Source: Siphonodentalium dalli
Lineage: Eukaryota; Mollusca; Scaphopoda; Gadilida; Siphonodentaliidae
Assembly: GCA_032622095.1 (NCBI GenBank)
Contig: CP136061.1
Coordinates: forward strand, 259,256,077 to 259,320,076
DNA: 64,000 bases
Reading direction: 5' to 3'
Both the position numbers and the translations under genes were made by a program. Within the stretch, counting starts at the first letter, position 1, and each line of letters opens with the position of its first letter. The notes under the pieces were generated by a model that searched no databases, was not told where the DNA came from, and worked only from the letters and a program-made list of their open reading frames with translations. Below are positions 35,596 through 47,431 of the stretch, one piece after another.

Positions 35596-37110
35596 CGATA
35601 CTGTGTGATTCTTCGAATCGAAGAAAGCCATATATCAACATCTTAAAATGTGTCAAGATAATGGCGTTGGTTGGATAAGGCAACCATAATCAACGTTTCA
35701 TGCAGACACTTATCATTCCTCGAATCTCTCTGACTAAAAAAATACCACACAATGCATCACTTTGCCCACGTATATCATACCAAATATAGAAGAACCACTT
35801 AACCAGGATGAATATCGATACTGACAGCGTCTCAATGTTTTTATATTTGATGTATCAACTTGCAACTCCATGTCTTCAGGTGTAGCGTAACATTGTTTAA
35901 TATTTAATTACTCATAAGACCGTTTGCCTAATCCCTCTCAATGGCTGCTTCATTTCTAATCTCCAGAATTAACTATGTATACTAAAATGTACGTATAGCT
36001 AGTTGTATTGCAGCAGTGAATCACCGATTCATCGGCCTAAAAGTTATTTTGACAATATCTCATGTTACTTTCTATGCCATCCCGATCCTTTTGTGCTTCA
36101 GATTAATAATAACGCTTCCTGTCAAACCTACAATAACTCTGAATCCAAAATCAACCAATCCACCACCAAACGTGCACCGTAGTTGTAGCGAACTGAAATT
36201 CAAGTTACATGAACTGACAATATTTTCTCGTTATCAAAAGTGGCTTTGGAAATTTTGACTTATTTGATTCGAAGTTCGAACGTCTGCCTTAACTGAATGG
36301 ACCTATCCGTAAGTACCGCCCACATATAGGCTACATGGTTATTGTTACTAAGAACCACAAGTCATATCTCAATTTCGCTACATATTCATTACTAAAATGG
36401 CTTCCGATGAGAACGGGCTGTGTTTTAAAACTCCATGTAACACGATAGTATAGCTTCTTTCCGAGATTCACGATTTTCAAGATGCCTATGTGTGTATATG
36501 CATCTTGTAAAAGTGACTGTCGTTCGATATAAACAAAAATAGAAACAAATTTGAACAAAAAACCAAGAGTGATTTGTTGGCCATTTCCGATAACCAACAA
36601 AGATCGATGTTTACGTTGAATCAAACTGTGTAACAGAAGATATATTATAACTTCAATATCGAATAGAATAGCCAATATCGAAGCTATGCTAATAGTTCAC
36701 ACCTTGATGAAATAAGCCAACCAGAAGTGTAAATGTGGTAATTAGTCTATAATCCCTTTTTTGTCATAATAAATATAACGATATCAGTTCCTCGTACCTT
36801 GGGCGTCCTGTATGAGCCCCGGGGATATTAGAGGTGCCGACAACTTTTCGACCGGATGCAAAAGATTATCAAATAGAGGTCTTTTTAAATTCCACATCCT
36901 ATTTGGCCGTCACTAAAGTACGTTAAAGAAAACGCCGACTATCATGAGTCAGTTACTTGTTGTCATGTGGCAACAATGGCACAAAGTGAACTCGTTCGGT
37001 GAAGGTTGTGTGTATTCACCGCGAAGGGGGGGTGCAATGTGTGAAATTTCGTGTAATTCTCTTGGAAAACGTTTGTTGATTCCCATTTACATGTACATTT
37101 TCGCATTAAT
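35596..37110. other. no gene recognised
   Basis: No exon or repeat that I can support with motifs. Confidence 0.5.
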
Positions 37111-37170
37111 ATGGAGGAATATTTAGATTCTCAAATTGATTCAGTAAAACGTTCGCAGATGATCCTACAG
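37111..37170 (+). CDS. possible short first coding exon
   Basis: ATG at 37111 opens a 20-codon frame, MEEYLDSQIDSVKRSQMILQ, ending exactly at a donor-like CAG|GTTAGT (37170/37171). No family is recognised, no promoter is evident and no downstream exon could be linked; a candidate acceptor is at about 38246 (TTCTGCAG). It may easily be chance. Confidence 0.15.
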
Positions 37171-37348
37171 GTTAGTGTGAATAGCAGATATTTGAACTCA
37201 ATATTACCACTGTGTTATAACAGCAATACATGTATTATATACATATAACGAAAAACACTTCACATAAAAAAATACTCGCGGCACAATTAATATTTATAAC
37301 GCATCATCGATCGGGACTACTATTTCAAAAAGTTTGAAATCTGTTATA

Positions 37349-37571
37349 TTAACATTGGACTTTAAATAACATTAGGATCCGAGAGTGGTCGTTGGTATTG
37401 TTTAATCCAACGTAAACAGCTGTCTTAGTTACTTTTTGGTTTAGGAAACGAACTAAAGACACTCCGGGATATTTGTATAGACATTGGTCGTCAACCGGAC
37501 ATGTTCCCATGCACATTTCAACACCTTTGTAGCTAAATAACAGATATTTTGCTCTCGTATTTGTAAACCCC
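37349..37571 (-). CDS. possible terminal exon, unknown protein
   Basis: On the minus strand CATTATAAGCAG at about 37583-37572 could serve as an acceptor, followed by a frame reading GFTNTRAKYLLFSYKG, GVEMCMGTCPVDDQCLY and VTKTAVYVGLNNTNDHS to a TAA at 37349. Clustered cysteines (MCMGTCPVDDQC) hint at an extracellular module, but I recognise no domain. It lies between other minus-strand exon candidates. A chance frame is quite possible. Confidence 0.25.
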
Positions 37572-37619
37572 CTACTGCTTATAATGGTTGTTAGGGAGTC
37601 GCTTGTGGTGTTTCCCATA

Positions 37620-39294
37620 TCGCTAGGCAGACATATATCGCATCGACGATTAAGCTATCGGCTCATTGGCTATAATTTTAAATAGGGCGGTACCTACGGA
37701 TAAGTCCATTGCTTACATGGTCAAGTTTCCTACATTGATCGCCAATTCTGACATTTGTAATGCCGATTTAGCAGGTTACGACTTGAAAACCACGCTTTTC
37801 TACGCAGATTTTAAACACCGATAATGTGTTCGATTTTGATGATTGACCACCCAAATAAAATGCATTTATTGAAGCTAAATAACAAAATGTCCCAAGCTAT
37901 ATTGTCAGTTCCTTTGAAAACCAGGTAGTTGCCTAGAACCTGTTGATATGCAGTGAACGCTTGGCGCTACTAGCATTTACAAAGTGACTAACAACAGACA
38001 TATAGATGTCTGTAAGATAGTCGAAAACATCTAATCATGGGAGATCATGGTGAGGCCCACTCGCTGCAGGGAGCCAGTGTTGAAAGGGTTAAACGTGTCT
38101 TACCTTAACTGTGGTCGATGAACATTGGATATAGGATCAACATTTATACTGATTATCAACTGGTTGACATACAACACAATGATCTATACATGTAAGCTTA
38201 TTAAAGTTTGTAGACATATTTGACTACTTATATTTATGTTCTGCAGCTAAAATGGGCACATGGACTAATGGAAATCATTCTATATCTATATATCACATAG
38301 AACAAATCCGTGTTCATATTCATCACAAGAGTGGAGCTCATATAGACTATAATGAACTCAGTTTTTTCTGGGTGTGTAAAAATCGGGTTAAAAAACATTT
38401 GACAGAGTTGGGAGTACATGGTGGTCCCCGATGTTGCCAGGCTCAAAAATTAAACGACATACCCTCTTCAATTGTTTACTACTCCCCCTTGCTTCAGTAA
38501 TGGAAATAATTTGTCTTTGGCACTCACGCCATCAAATGTTGTTTACACTTAATCGCGATCCAATTTAAAAACAATTATTTCTGTTTCAGATCATTAGAAA
38601 TGTATGAGGAACAAATAAGGTAGAACAGGTTGATTGGTGATATTAGTGTAAATGTCCCATTGTGCAAAAAATTCATATTCGATATGCGGTAATAAGGTTG
38701 AACAAATTGATTAGTGGTATTAGTGTCAATGTATCAGTATACAATTAAAGCGTGTTCGATATGCGGCAATTCCAACAATATTTCGATTTTCCTTGTAAAT
38801 TGGCTCAGTTTCCAGAGTACAATTACGTCGTCACTTTGCATTATTTTCTGGAAATGAAGGTATTTACGGCCATAGCAATTATCGAACTGGGAAGTAAACA
38901 TCGTCAAGTGTTCCAGACTTCTATTTACACAACATATTAAATATTCTCTATCCGATTTAATAGCAAATTAGTCAACATTTCAACAATTATCCGATCAGCG
39001 GACAAAAATATTTTAAAATGGAATGCAACCAACGTCATTCGTGGCGCACCGTGATCGCCAAGATTCCCACATTATTCCAAAGTAAACAAATATAATAATT
39101 AAAACGCTCTTTAAAATATATGAGTACATTTGTATTTGGATTTAAATAGTAAATTAAACGCTCTTAATCAAAGGTGTCGAATTCCACAAAGATACAAGAA
39201 AGTCATAGTTATATTAACGCCGCTTTAACGGACCTGGAACATTTCAACGTGAAAAATATGCATACAATATTCGGTAGTAGGGACAATATTATAC
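37620..39294. other. no gene recognised; small tandem duplication
   Basis: A segment of about 75 bp containing TTCGATATGCGG and GATTGGTGATATTAGTGT is duplicated in tandem at about 38620-38767. GTTGAAAGGGTTAA at 38080-38093 resembles a MITE terminus without a partner. Otherwise nothing is assigned. Confidence 0.4.
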
Positions 39295-39295
39295 A

Positions 39296-39960
39296 CAAAA
39301 TAAGGGTATATAGACCTCATATACTCTGAAATACGGGTATATATATCTCATAATATACTCTGAAATACGGGTATATAGATATCATAATATACTCTGAAAT
39401 ACGGGTATATATATATCATAGACTCTGAAATACGGGTATATAGATCTCATAATATATTATGAAATACGGGTATATAGATATCATAATACACTCTAAAATA
39501 CGGGTATATAGAACTCATGATATACTCTAAAAAAAAGGTATATAGAACTCATAATATACTCTGAAATACGGGTATATAGAACTCATAATATACTCTAAAA
39601 TACGGGTATATAGAACTCATAATATACTCTGAAATACGGGTATATAGAACTCATAATATACTCTGAAATACGGGTATATATAGATCTCATAATATACTCT
39701 GAAATACGGGTATATATAGATCTCATAATATACTCTGAAATACGGGTATATAGATCTCATAATATACTCTGAAATACGGTCATATATATCATATACTCTG
39801 AAATACGGGTATATTGATTTCATATACTCTGAAATACGGGTATATATAACTCATGATATACTCCGAAATACGGGTGTAGATATATATATATATATTTATA
39901 TACATATACTTTCAAATACGGGTATATAGTTCTCATATTCTCTGAACAACTATGGTATAT
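39296..39960. repeat. 33-36 bp minisatellite, about 20 copies
   Basis: Unit ACTCTGAAATACGGGTATAT followed by AGATCTCATAATAT with length variation. The array decays at both ends. Frames crossing it on the minus strand translate into a monotonous tyrosine-rich repeat and are not genes. Confidence 0.9.
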
Positions 39961-40142
39961 AGATCTCATATTCTCTGAAAACCATAGTAATTTTCCAGCT
40001 GTTTTCAGGTTTTCGCTCAGAACAAGGACACACACTTTATCCATACCGTATCAGGAATATATGTCTTATTTCAACCCGAAAACGTCGGAACCACGTCCTA
40101 AATAATCGAGATGCAATATTGCTCCCCGGGGAGGCAATATTT

Positions 40143-40447
40143 GCATTTCTTGAGGTGCACTATTTCTCTACCACTCCAAAATTCACATTGCCTCTACATT
40201 TGGTGAGTTAGCAGACGAATTAGTTGCCACTCAATCGGGGATAACGTGCCTCCGGTCGAAGAACAATTTGTCACTCAACGGGGGTCAAGTGTATCCCCGT
40301 TAAAGAACAATTTGTCACTCAATGGGGGACAAGTGCCTCCCTGTCGAAGAACGTTTTGTCATTCAACTGGGGTAAAGCGGCCTTCCCGTGGGGTGTGAAT
40401 ATTTACCCCTTTTGGAGTGGTGGTGAAATAGTGCACCTCTGAGATGC
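40143..40447. repeat. inverted-repeat element with internal 53-bp tandem units
   Basis: GAGGTGCACTATTTC followed by TACCACTCCAAAA (40150-40182) is inverted at 40409-40441 (TTTTGGAGTGGTGG, GAAATAGTGCACCTC). Between them four units of about 53 bp begin with variants of TTTGTCACTCAACGGGGG (about 40222, 40268, 40308 and 40358). No target duplication is clear. A MITE-like origin is inferred. Confidence 0.55.
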
Positions 40448-40795
40448 AGTTTAGCTTAACTTCCCAAGGAGAGTTAACATTTAACTCCCAGGGGAGGCAA
40501 ACTAACACTTTTTGAATAACCGCGGATCGTTCGTGTCCAGTTATTTGCGGAACCACTTGCGGTTATAGAAATATGAAGTTAAAATGGCGGTCAATGTGAT
40601 TATAGGTTTATAACCACAGTGACTCGAGGGCTTGGCTATCGTACCACTATTCCAAGGAAGAAAAATTAGATATATGTAAATATAATAACAAAGTACGGCT
40701 AAGACGTTGGTCAATGTGGCCATATTCACACTTGGCTATTGCAACAATATCGGCAGCGATTTGACAGCGAAAGATACTTAATCGGGGTCGCGATT

Positions 40796-40932
40796 AGATA
40801 GCGATTGATATTAAATCACAATAACGCGTGCCTCGCGAGGTTATGATTGAGACTATGATTATTGTAGAAATAACGGAGATGTTTGAAGAAGTGATTTTAT
40901 AAAGAGCGGACATTCCTCTTCAAAACAATCCA
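40796..40932. repeat. copy of segment 41897-42033
   Basis: AGCGATTGATATTAAATC and the following 120 bases match 41897-42033 with scattered changes (both end CTCTTCAAAACAATCC). The offset of about 1101 bp shrinks to about 525 bp once the MITE at 41092-41665 is subtracted, similar to the spacing between the two PAN exon copies, so both belong to one old local duplication. Confidence 0.6.
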
Positions 40933-41091
40933 CATAAGCTAATGGTATGCAGAACACCCAGGTGTAGACAGTTTTTTATACAGTCGTAGAGGTTTAGGAA
41001 CAAAAGAGATAGCATAAACCCAAAGATCACATAGCAATTTTGTAATAGATTTAGACTTAAGAATAAAAATGTATATTCATTTATTGAGTAA

Positions 41092-41665
41092 CCCTTTCAT
41101 GACGGGAGCTTCCTGATTTTTTGCGAAAACCCTGTGCCAATGCATTCTCTTATATGTGCGAGTCGACAATAGGTCGCCTCGCATATATAAGAGAATGCAT
41201 TGGCCTAACAAATTTTATATTATTGTTTTACAATTGTTAAAAAATGTAAGAATTTTTTTTTTAAATGATAATTTTTTTTTAAAGAATATAAGAAATAATG
41301 ATACAAAATTATAGCATTTGTTAAAGAATGTAAGACAAAATGATAAAAATTGTTAAAGAATGTTAAGAAAAAATGTCAAAATTGTTAAAGAATATAAGAA
41401 AAAAGTGATAAAAATTGTTACAGAATGTAAGAAAAAATTATAGAAAATGATAAAAATTGTTAAAGAATGTAAGAAAAAAATTATTAAAAAAAAGATAAAA
41501 AATTATAAAAATTGTAATAGAATGAAAGTAAAATTGATACAAAATTGTTAGGCCAATGCATTCCCTTATATATATGCGATGCGACCTACGGTCGAATCGC
41601 ATATATATAAGACAATGCATTGGCACAAGGTCTTTAATGTTGCGCCAGCTCCCGTCATGAAAGGG
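41092..41665. mobile_element. palindromic MITE, CCCTTTCATGACGGGAGCT family
   Basis: Perfect inverted ends CCCTTTCATGACGGGAGCT and AGCTCCCGTCATGAAAGGG. The right flank is TTAA (41666-41669); the left flank has changed to GTAA. Two palindromes of about 65 bp (GCCAATGCATTCTCTTATAT stems, centred near 41170 and 41588) bracket an A-rich middle made of GTTAAAGAATGTAAGAAAAA-like repeats, much longer than in other copies (574 bp in total). It has no coding capacity. Confidence 0.85.
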
Positions 41666-41754
41666 TTAAGAGTTTCTAGGGCTTAGTGTGGGTTTAGTCA
41701 TATATATCGGTTTCCCGCTTAGGTGTCTACAATTCGGCTAACGTTTATATATGT

Positions 41755-41896
41755 TTGTGATACGATACCCACCTTGTTCGGGGTACAACGAGTTGCGCCC
41801 CTTCTTCTGTCAGAAAACTTGGGTCGGAGCAATCAGTAATATATACTCGAGAACCCCTGTATTATCTCGCACGTTTTATTGTCCAAAACACAATTA
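41755..41896 (-). pseudogene. broken duplicate of the PAN-like exon
   Basis: Minus-strand sequence from 41896 starts within the exon copy: LDNKTCEIIQG, then a frameshift, then frame-shifted remains of DCSDPS.L.EEGAQLVVPR. It matches 42435-42287 at most positions (GATAATACAGGGG, GGGGCGCAACTCGTTGTACC). The exon's donor and its N-terminal half, including the signal peptide, are missing. It directly abuts the repeated segment 41897-42033. It is a relic of a local duplication. Confidence 0.65.
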
Positions 41897-42283
41897 TATA
41901 GCGATTGATATTAAATCGCAATAACACGAGCCACGCGAAGTTATACGATCGAGGCTATGAGTACTGACGAAATAACGGAGGTGTCTGAAGAAGTACTTTA
42001 AAGAGCGGCCATTACTCTTCAAAACAATCCAATCCGTATTATCCTACCAGGAACGATTTCGAAAATAGAAAACGAACAACGAAGAATTTCGCGGGAAACC
42101 CAGATACGTCATTTTAGAACACGAATTTTCCCGAAAAATGACATTTATACTTATATTTTATACTTATCTATTATATTTATATGAGAAATTAATATATAAT
42201 CTAACACGTCTATTATAAATATGCAAACAAATTATTTCGCGCCGAAACTCCATAATAATATATTCCGAATTCAAAGAGCTTAC

Positions 42284-42622
42284 TTTTGTATAACAAACAT
42301 CTGAAACGATACCGACCTCATTCCGGGGAACAACGAGTTGTGCCCCTTCCTCTGCTAAAAGACTTGGGTCGGAACAGTCAGTGATATCCAAGGACCCCTG
42401 GATTATCTCGCACGTTTTATTGTCCAAAAACTGTGCCCCGCGACAGTCGTCTGCTCCCAAACACCGGATCCCGCACTGCACTACACTCTCTGATGGATAT
42501 GTAACACCGTTGGTTGTTGTAGATCGTTTGTTCTCGCAAATGGTGAATTTTGCAGATTTTGTAATATAACAAAAAATCACGTCTGATAAACAGATTGTGA
42601 TAGCAATAACAAATCCCTTCAT
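42284..42622 (-). CDS. candidate first coding exon: signal peptide plus PAN/apple-like module
   Basis: ATG at 42622-42620 follows an acceptor-like ATTTTAG only four bases upstream, so a 5' untranslated exon probably precedes it. The first 18 residues, MKGFVIAITICLSDVIFC, form a good signal peptide. The mature part has FTICENKRS, SVVQCGIRCLGADDCRGAQF, LDNKTCEIIQG, CSDPS and SDVCYTK. The pattern C...C..RC...DC.GAQF....TCE is that of PAN/apple-type or similar disulphide domains of extracellular proteins. The 113 codons end in phase 0 at AAA|GTAAGC (42284/42283), a good donor. The upstream in-frame extension to 42943 lacks any support. A second, broken copy lies at 41755-41896. Downstream exons were not identified. 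Confidence 0.5.
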
Positions 42623-42626
42623 GTTT

Positions 42627-44250
42627 CTAAAATAATTGTAAATGTATTTTTCGGCGATAGTACCCAACTCGATCGCTATGTTATCCCGTTGTGAATGACA
42701 TATTGATGCCAACCGACGTGGCTTGAATGCGATACAGTACGTAAAAAGTGTGCGATAAATAAAACACTCAACGCCAGTGGGACCCCACTTAGGGTGGATA
42801 CACACATGCATGTAATGTCTGTATGTAAAATACATGCATTTTACATGGCCACACCAATAATTGACAAAATTAATCACATGCGCGCGAGAGGTCAATTTCA
42901 CCAGTGAGTAGTTATAAGCCATTATCAAACAAACTGCCATCAAGAAACTTCAGGCCAGTCATAAACATGTCTTCTTTCATGGATGCCGAAATGAGTAATT
43001 CTTGTCTGATATATGTTGCTCTTTTTCACGAGTTATAATTCATTTCGAAAAGTGGATTAGAGCCGGTCGATTTTATACTTGATTTGTTTCTGTCATTTCT
43101 TGGAAACAGGGTCATCCAAAACAAAAATAAAATATGCAGAATTCTTTTATAGGATGATACCGGCTTGTTGAGATTTCTCAGATAATTTAAGAGCGAGCTC
43201 ATGTGATAACATAACTTCAATTGGGATTGCAAATATTCATTATAGCGCCAAAAAATAATGCAGGTTCAGCGTTGAAATTAAAAAGAGTGACACCCCCCCC
43301 CCCCCCCATTGATATCTATGTTTCTCAAGCCAAATGTTGAGCAAGCTCCTAACTGTCACAAGCTTGAATTATAACATTTTCGACCATAATCCATGATTGG
43401 GGGAGGGGCTGGTTCTCGAAAGCTTCCAATAACTAAGGGAGTTAACTGAATGTATCAGCCGGGATATCTGGGCAAGAATTACAATATAATGTTTTACTTA
43501 AATATTCCATAGTTGTAAATTTTGCGTATACATGTATAACTGTATAACACAAGAGAGGAAAGGTGACCCTTTCGCCGAATGAAGACAAACAGCAACACCA
43601 TGCATTCAAATTTAAAGCTGTATAATATGTTCATAATTATATGAATAGCATATATTGCTGCATATTAGATTAATCACTCGTAGAAAACAGACACGACAGA
43701 CATGACTACGATATTTATAAAGCAGGGTGTCGGGACTCAGGGTGCTGCATGCACACCCCCGTCGAGGAAATATGCAATGGTGAATTCGGTAGCTTCTGGG
43801 ATAATATAGCTCCCCGTGCATGTTGGGGCTCATAGCCCCCTGCGCTGGGGAAGAGGCCATCACTGGTATTAACATCAATAGAAGACTGACAATGATTTAA
43901 ACAGAACGTCGACCATTTGAGTTATCGCGCGAATAATTATTTTAAGCGGCCTGACGACTTCGTCCCAGTCAACGGCTCTTCAGCGGTTCAGAGTTTAACT
44001 CACTGTGGTCAAACACAGTCGCAATGATTGGGTTGTCAGCAGACACATATTACCGGGTGTGTATGATCCATGTAAAACGCCAAATATACGATATTTACAG
44101 AGATTACATGCATGTGTGTATCCACCATTAACTACTGTGGACCACCAGGCTTCATGGTGATATTTGTTTCGCGATAATTCACGGTGAACTTGGGTGGAGC
44201 AGATTAATATGAATCGACATAAATACTGGGGACTGACCAGCGCTCACCAA
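42627..44250. other. no gene recognised; presumed upstream region of the PAN-like exon
   Basis: Holds a poly-C run at about 43293-43307. No promoter motif can be assigned with confidence. Confidence 0.4.
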
Positions 44251-44255
44251 GAATC

Positions 44256-45166
44256 ACCGCGCACCAATGATAATCGCCGCTCACCAATGATAATCACCGC
44301 GCACCAATGATAATCGCCGAGCACCAATGATAATCGCCGAGCACCAATGATAATCGCCGAGCACCAATGATAATCGCCGAGCACCAATGATATTCGCCGC
44401 GCACCAATGATAATCGGCGCGCACCAATGATAATCGCCGCGCACCAATGATAATCGCCGAGCACCAATGATAATCGCCGAGCACCAATGATAATCGCCGA
44501 GCACCAATGATAATCGCCGAGCACCAATGATAATCGCCGAGCACCAATGATAATCGCCGAGCACCAATGATAATCGGCGCACCAATGATAATCGGCGCGC
44601 ACCAATGATAATCGCCGAGCACCAATGATAATCGCCGAGCACCAATGATAATCGCCGAGCACCAATGATAATCGCCGAGCACCAATGATAATCGCCGAGC
44701 ACCAATGATAATCGCCGCGCACCAATGATAATCGGCGCGCACCAATGATAATCGCCGCGCACCAATGATAATCGCCGAGCACCAATGATAATCGCCGAGC
44801 ACCAATGATAATCGCCGAGCACCAATGATAATCGCCGAGCACCAATGATAATCGCCGAGCACCAATGATAATCGCCGCGCACCAATGATAATCGGCGCGC
44901 ACCAATGATAATCGCCGCGCACCAATGATAATCGCCGAGCACCAATGATAATCGCCGAGCACCAATGATAATCGCCGAGCACCAATGATAATCGCCGAGC
45001 ACCAATGATAATCGCCGAGCACCAATGATAATCGCCGAGCACCAATGATAATCGCCGAGCACCAATGATAATTGCCGAGCACCAATGATAATCGCCGAGC
45101 ACCAATGATAATCGCCGAGCTCCAATGATAATCGCCGCGCACCAAAGATAATCGCCGGAAAACATA
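44256..45166. repeat. 20-bp minisatellite, about 45 copies, with 160-bp higher order
   Basis: Unit GCACCAATGATAATCGCCGA, 20 bp. Variants CGCCGCGC and CGGCGCGC recur in the order CGCCGCGC-CGGCGCGC-CGCCGCGC followed by five or six CGCCGAGC units; this block repeats near 44391, 44709 and 44869, giving an eight-unit (160-bp) higher-order repeat. Because 20 is not divisible by three and the unit lacks minus-strand stops in all phases, all three minus frames stay open for about 300 codons. These are artefacts, not genes. Confidence 0.95.
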
Positions 45167-45174
45167 GACAACTA

Positions 45175-45778
45175 CAGGTTTCTCGCTGCCACTTGCCAAA
45201 TATGGTAATGGCAAAAATAATTCACCTTTGGCAAACAAATATTTTCATTTAGCAAATGTTTTGGCAAGTCACTTTTTAATTCCACAAGAAAGTTGAAAAA
45301 TATTTTTCAATCAATACCATTCATTTCCGGAAACTCTTACAACATAATTATATTACTGGTGTTTTATAAGGTTTAGGAAAGGTTTACACCTTTATTTATT
45401 AAGATGCAGTTAATATCATAGAATTAGTACCGATGGTTGGGGGGATTACTAGTATTTTGTGTGGTGGTGGTTGGGTTTACAAAGCTAATCCTCCTGTAAT
45501 GTGCCCTTCTGATGAAGCAACCCTTCTACGATTGTATTGTTTGGTTTTAGCTTATCATAATTGTTGTATTTTAAACCACAATGCGAGTATAATTAATATT
45601 AACTAACTGCTTTCTATCGATATCAAAAGTCGTTCAAACCGCGAGTGTCGAAACATGCATAAGACTTAAGATTGCAGGAAATGATACTATCGGGGATAGC
45701 TTTTGGCAAATGCTAAAATAATGTGGCAAAAAATATTGTTATTTTGCAAATATAAATGTTGGTCCAGCGTGGACCCTG
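45175..45778. mobile_element. hAT-type non-autonomous transposon with 8-bp TSD
   Basis: GACAACTA flanks both sides (45167-45174 and 45779-45786), a perfect 8-bp target duplication. The ends are CAGGTTTCTCGCTGCCAC on the left and, inverted, CAGGGTCCACGCTGGACC on the right, similar but not identical. The interior is rich in TTGCCAAA and GGCAAA words near both ends, probable subterminal transposase-binding repeats. It has no transposase. A second copy in the opposite orientation lies at 60005-60491. Its left target duplication starts just after the last unit of the 20-bp array. Confidence 0.85.
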
Positions 45779-45863
45779 GACAACTATACGGTACATATCA
45801 CGTGATACGTCATTAATGACCGGGGAAATGTAAATTTCTGGAAATAGTATATATATGCAGGAA

Positions 45864-46440
45864 TAGAATAGAATAGAATTTATTAGCAAGAACATCCGTA
45901 TATAAGGACAGATTGCTGAGAATACATATGAATAAACAATCAAATAGCAAACATGGCGAAAAGTAGTACTAAAGCGTCGAAATAATAATACAAATGAAAA
46001 TGATAATTCACACCGCGGCAATCTACCACGGAATGATTGTGTAATTGCTTACAGTTGTGCTACGACTGTAAATACAATATCACAGTTATTGCCAGAGGCC
46101 ATTGGTATCCAATAACCGTAAGCCAATTAGGTGTTAATGCAATAATCATATCTCAATGCAAAGAACCTCCGGATAAGATTACATACACCTGCACAAACTT
46201 CAGGACAATCGTTGGTCATAATCACTTTAAATTTCTCTAGTGGGCAAAGTTTATCAAAATGGTGGTGTACGGAACTAATCATCGATACTAAATCATTTCT
46301 AAGGCCCGCATAAAGCGAGCAGTCCATCAGAAAGTGAAATTCATCTTCTATGTAATCGTTGCATGCCACTCTTAGAACAAATGCGTATAAATTATACACA
46401 ATATGTGTTACATTTTATCTTAAACTAAATTGTGTAGAAA
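45864..46440 (-). pseudogene. LINE F: ORF2 C-terminus and 3' tail
   Basis: On the minus strand VACNDYIEDEFHFLMDCSLY followed by AGLRNDLVSMI is the H....C..Y...R ending of LINE ORF2; the first CxxC is degraded. The 3' end reads AATAAATTCTATTCTATTCT, an AATAAA signal with an ATTCT tandem tail at 45864-45884, as in LINE E. No RT remains, so it is heavily 5' truncated. Confidence 0.6.
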
Positions 46441-47431
46441 TTACACATCTATATATGTGTTGGTGGAATTTCCTCAACGTTGAATATGATTGAATATGAG
46501 TGTATCATAGTTATTAGCTGAGATGCGTTCTATTGGAGACATAAAACTCGTAAAGGGTACCACCGAAAACAAAATGACAGCAGCTTTAAAATTTGTTATA
46601 AAGTGTATAAAGTGTGTTTGTGTATAAACTGAACAGCACATAATTGTGTAGAAAACGTCTTCAGTCTACTGGTAGCGTTTACGAGGTTTGTGTCTCAAAT
46701 AGAACATATCACATCTACTAACTATAATATTCGCACATATTCACTCATATATATATGTCAGGTGTCATTCCTACAGAATTTTTTTTCAAGATAAAATGTA
46801 ACATATATTGTGTAGAATTGATACACATTTGTTATAATGTTTGGGGTGATTACGGGTGATCCATGGTGCGTCGCGGTGATTTATGGTTGAATATATTGAG
46901 GTATGCACTACCATGTTTATTACACCACAACGCTCGCTCATCCTCGCCACCCAACATTTCGGTGTTGAGATCGATGGATGTGAATCAAATTCCTGAAAAC
47001 ATCGTCACGGTGTTGAATGTTCTGCTTGTCGCTCACTCATTCGCACTGTATATCGCCAGTATGTATGACGTCTTTTAAATTGAAAACTACTTCCGTATAT
47101 ATCCCGATGGTATTGTTCATGGTACCTTATATAGATATGTCAATATCTCTGCCGGAATCTTATTTCTAAGAGAAAGAATGCTGTCTACAGAGAATGAGGG
47201 TCCGATCAATATATAAGCACGTCTTAGCTTCTGTTTTCTCTTAGCTTTGTGTTATTTTGAGGTTACTGAAAGACAAATTTGTTCAGAGTTTCAAAAGCAT
47301 GTATTGTTAGTGCGTACGTGACACGTAGTGAAGCAACCACATATGTCGTGCCTCAAATATATCGGCGACATTATGCTAAGAATAAGTTATGTAACATCAT
47401 GCAGTGGTCACGACTGAGACATTACATATAG
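46441..47431. other. no gene recognised
   Basis: No exon or element boundary that I can support. Confidence 0.5.

Noticed and set aside
38050-38093. MITE end GTTGAAAGGGTTAA
   Set aside because: No matching left end or hairpin was found, so only a chance or highly decayed terminus can be claimed.
39617-40044. Two minus-strand frames rich in Y, P and F
   Set aside because: They are translations of the 33-36 bp array.
42623-42943. Upstream extension of the PAN-like exon to a 259-codon frame
   Set aside because: The extension has no signal peptide or domain, and an acceptor-like ATTTTAG lies just before the ATG at 42622, which begins a good signal peptide.
44244-45238. Three overlapping minus-strand frames of about 293-314 codons
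   Set aside because: They all read the same 20-bp minisatellite; the unit lacks stop codons in every minus phase, so the frames are an automatic product of the repeat.
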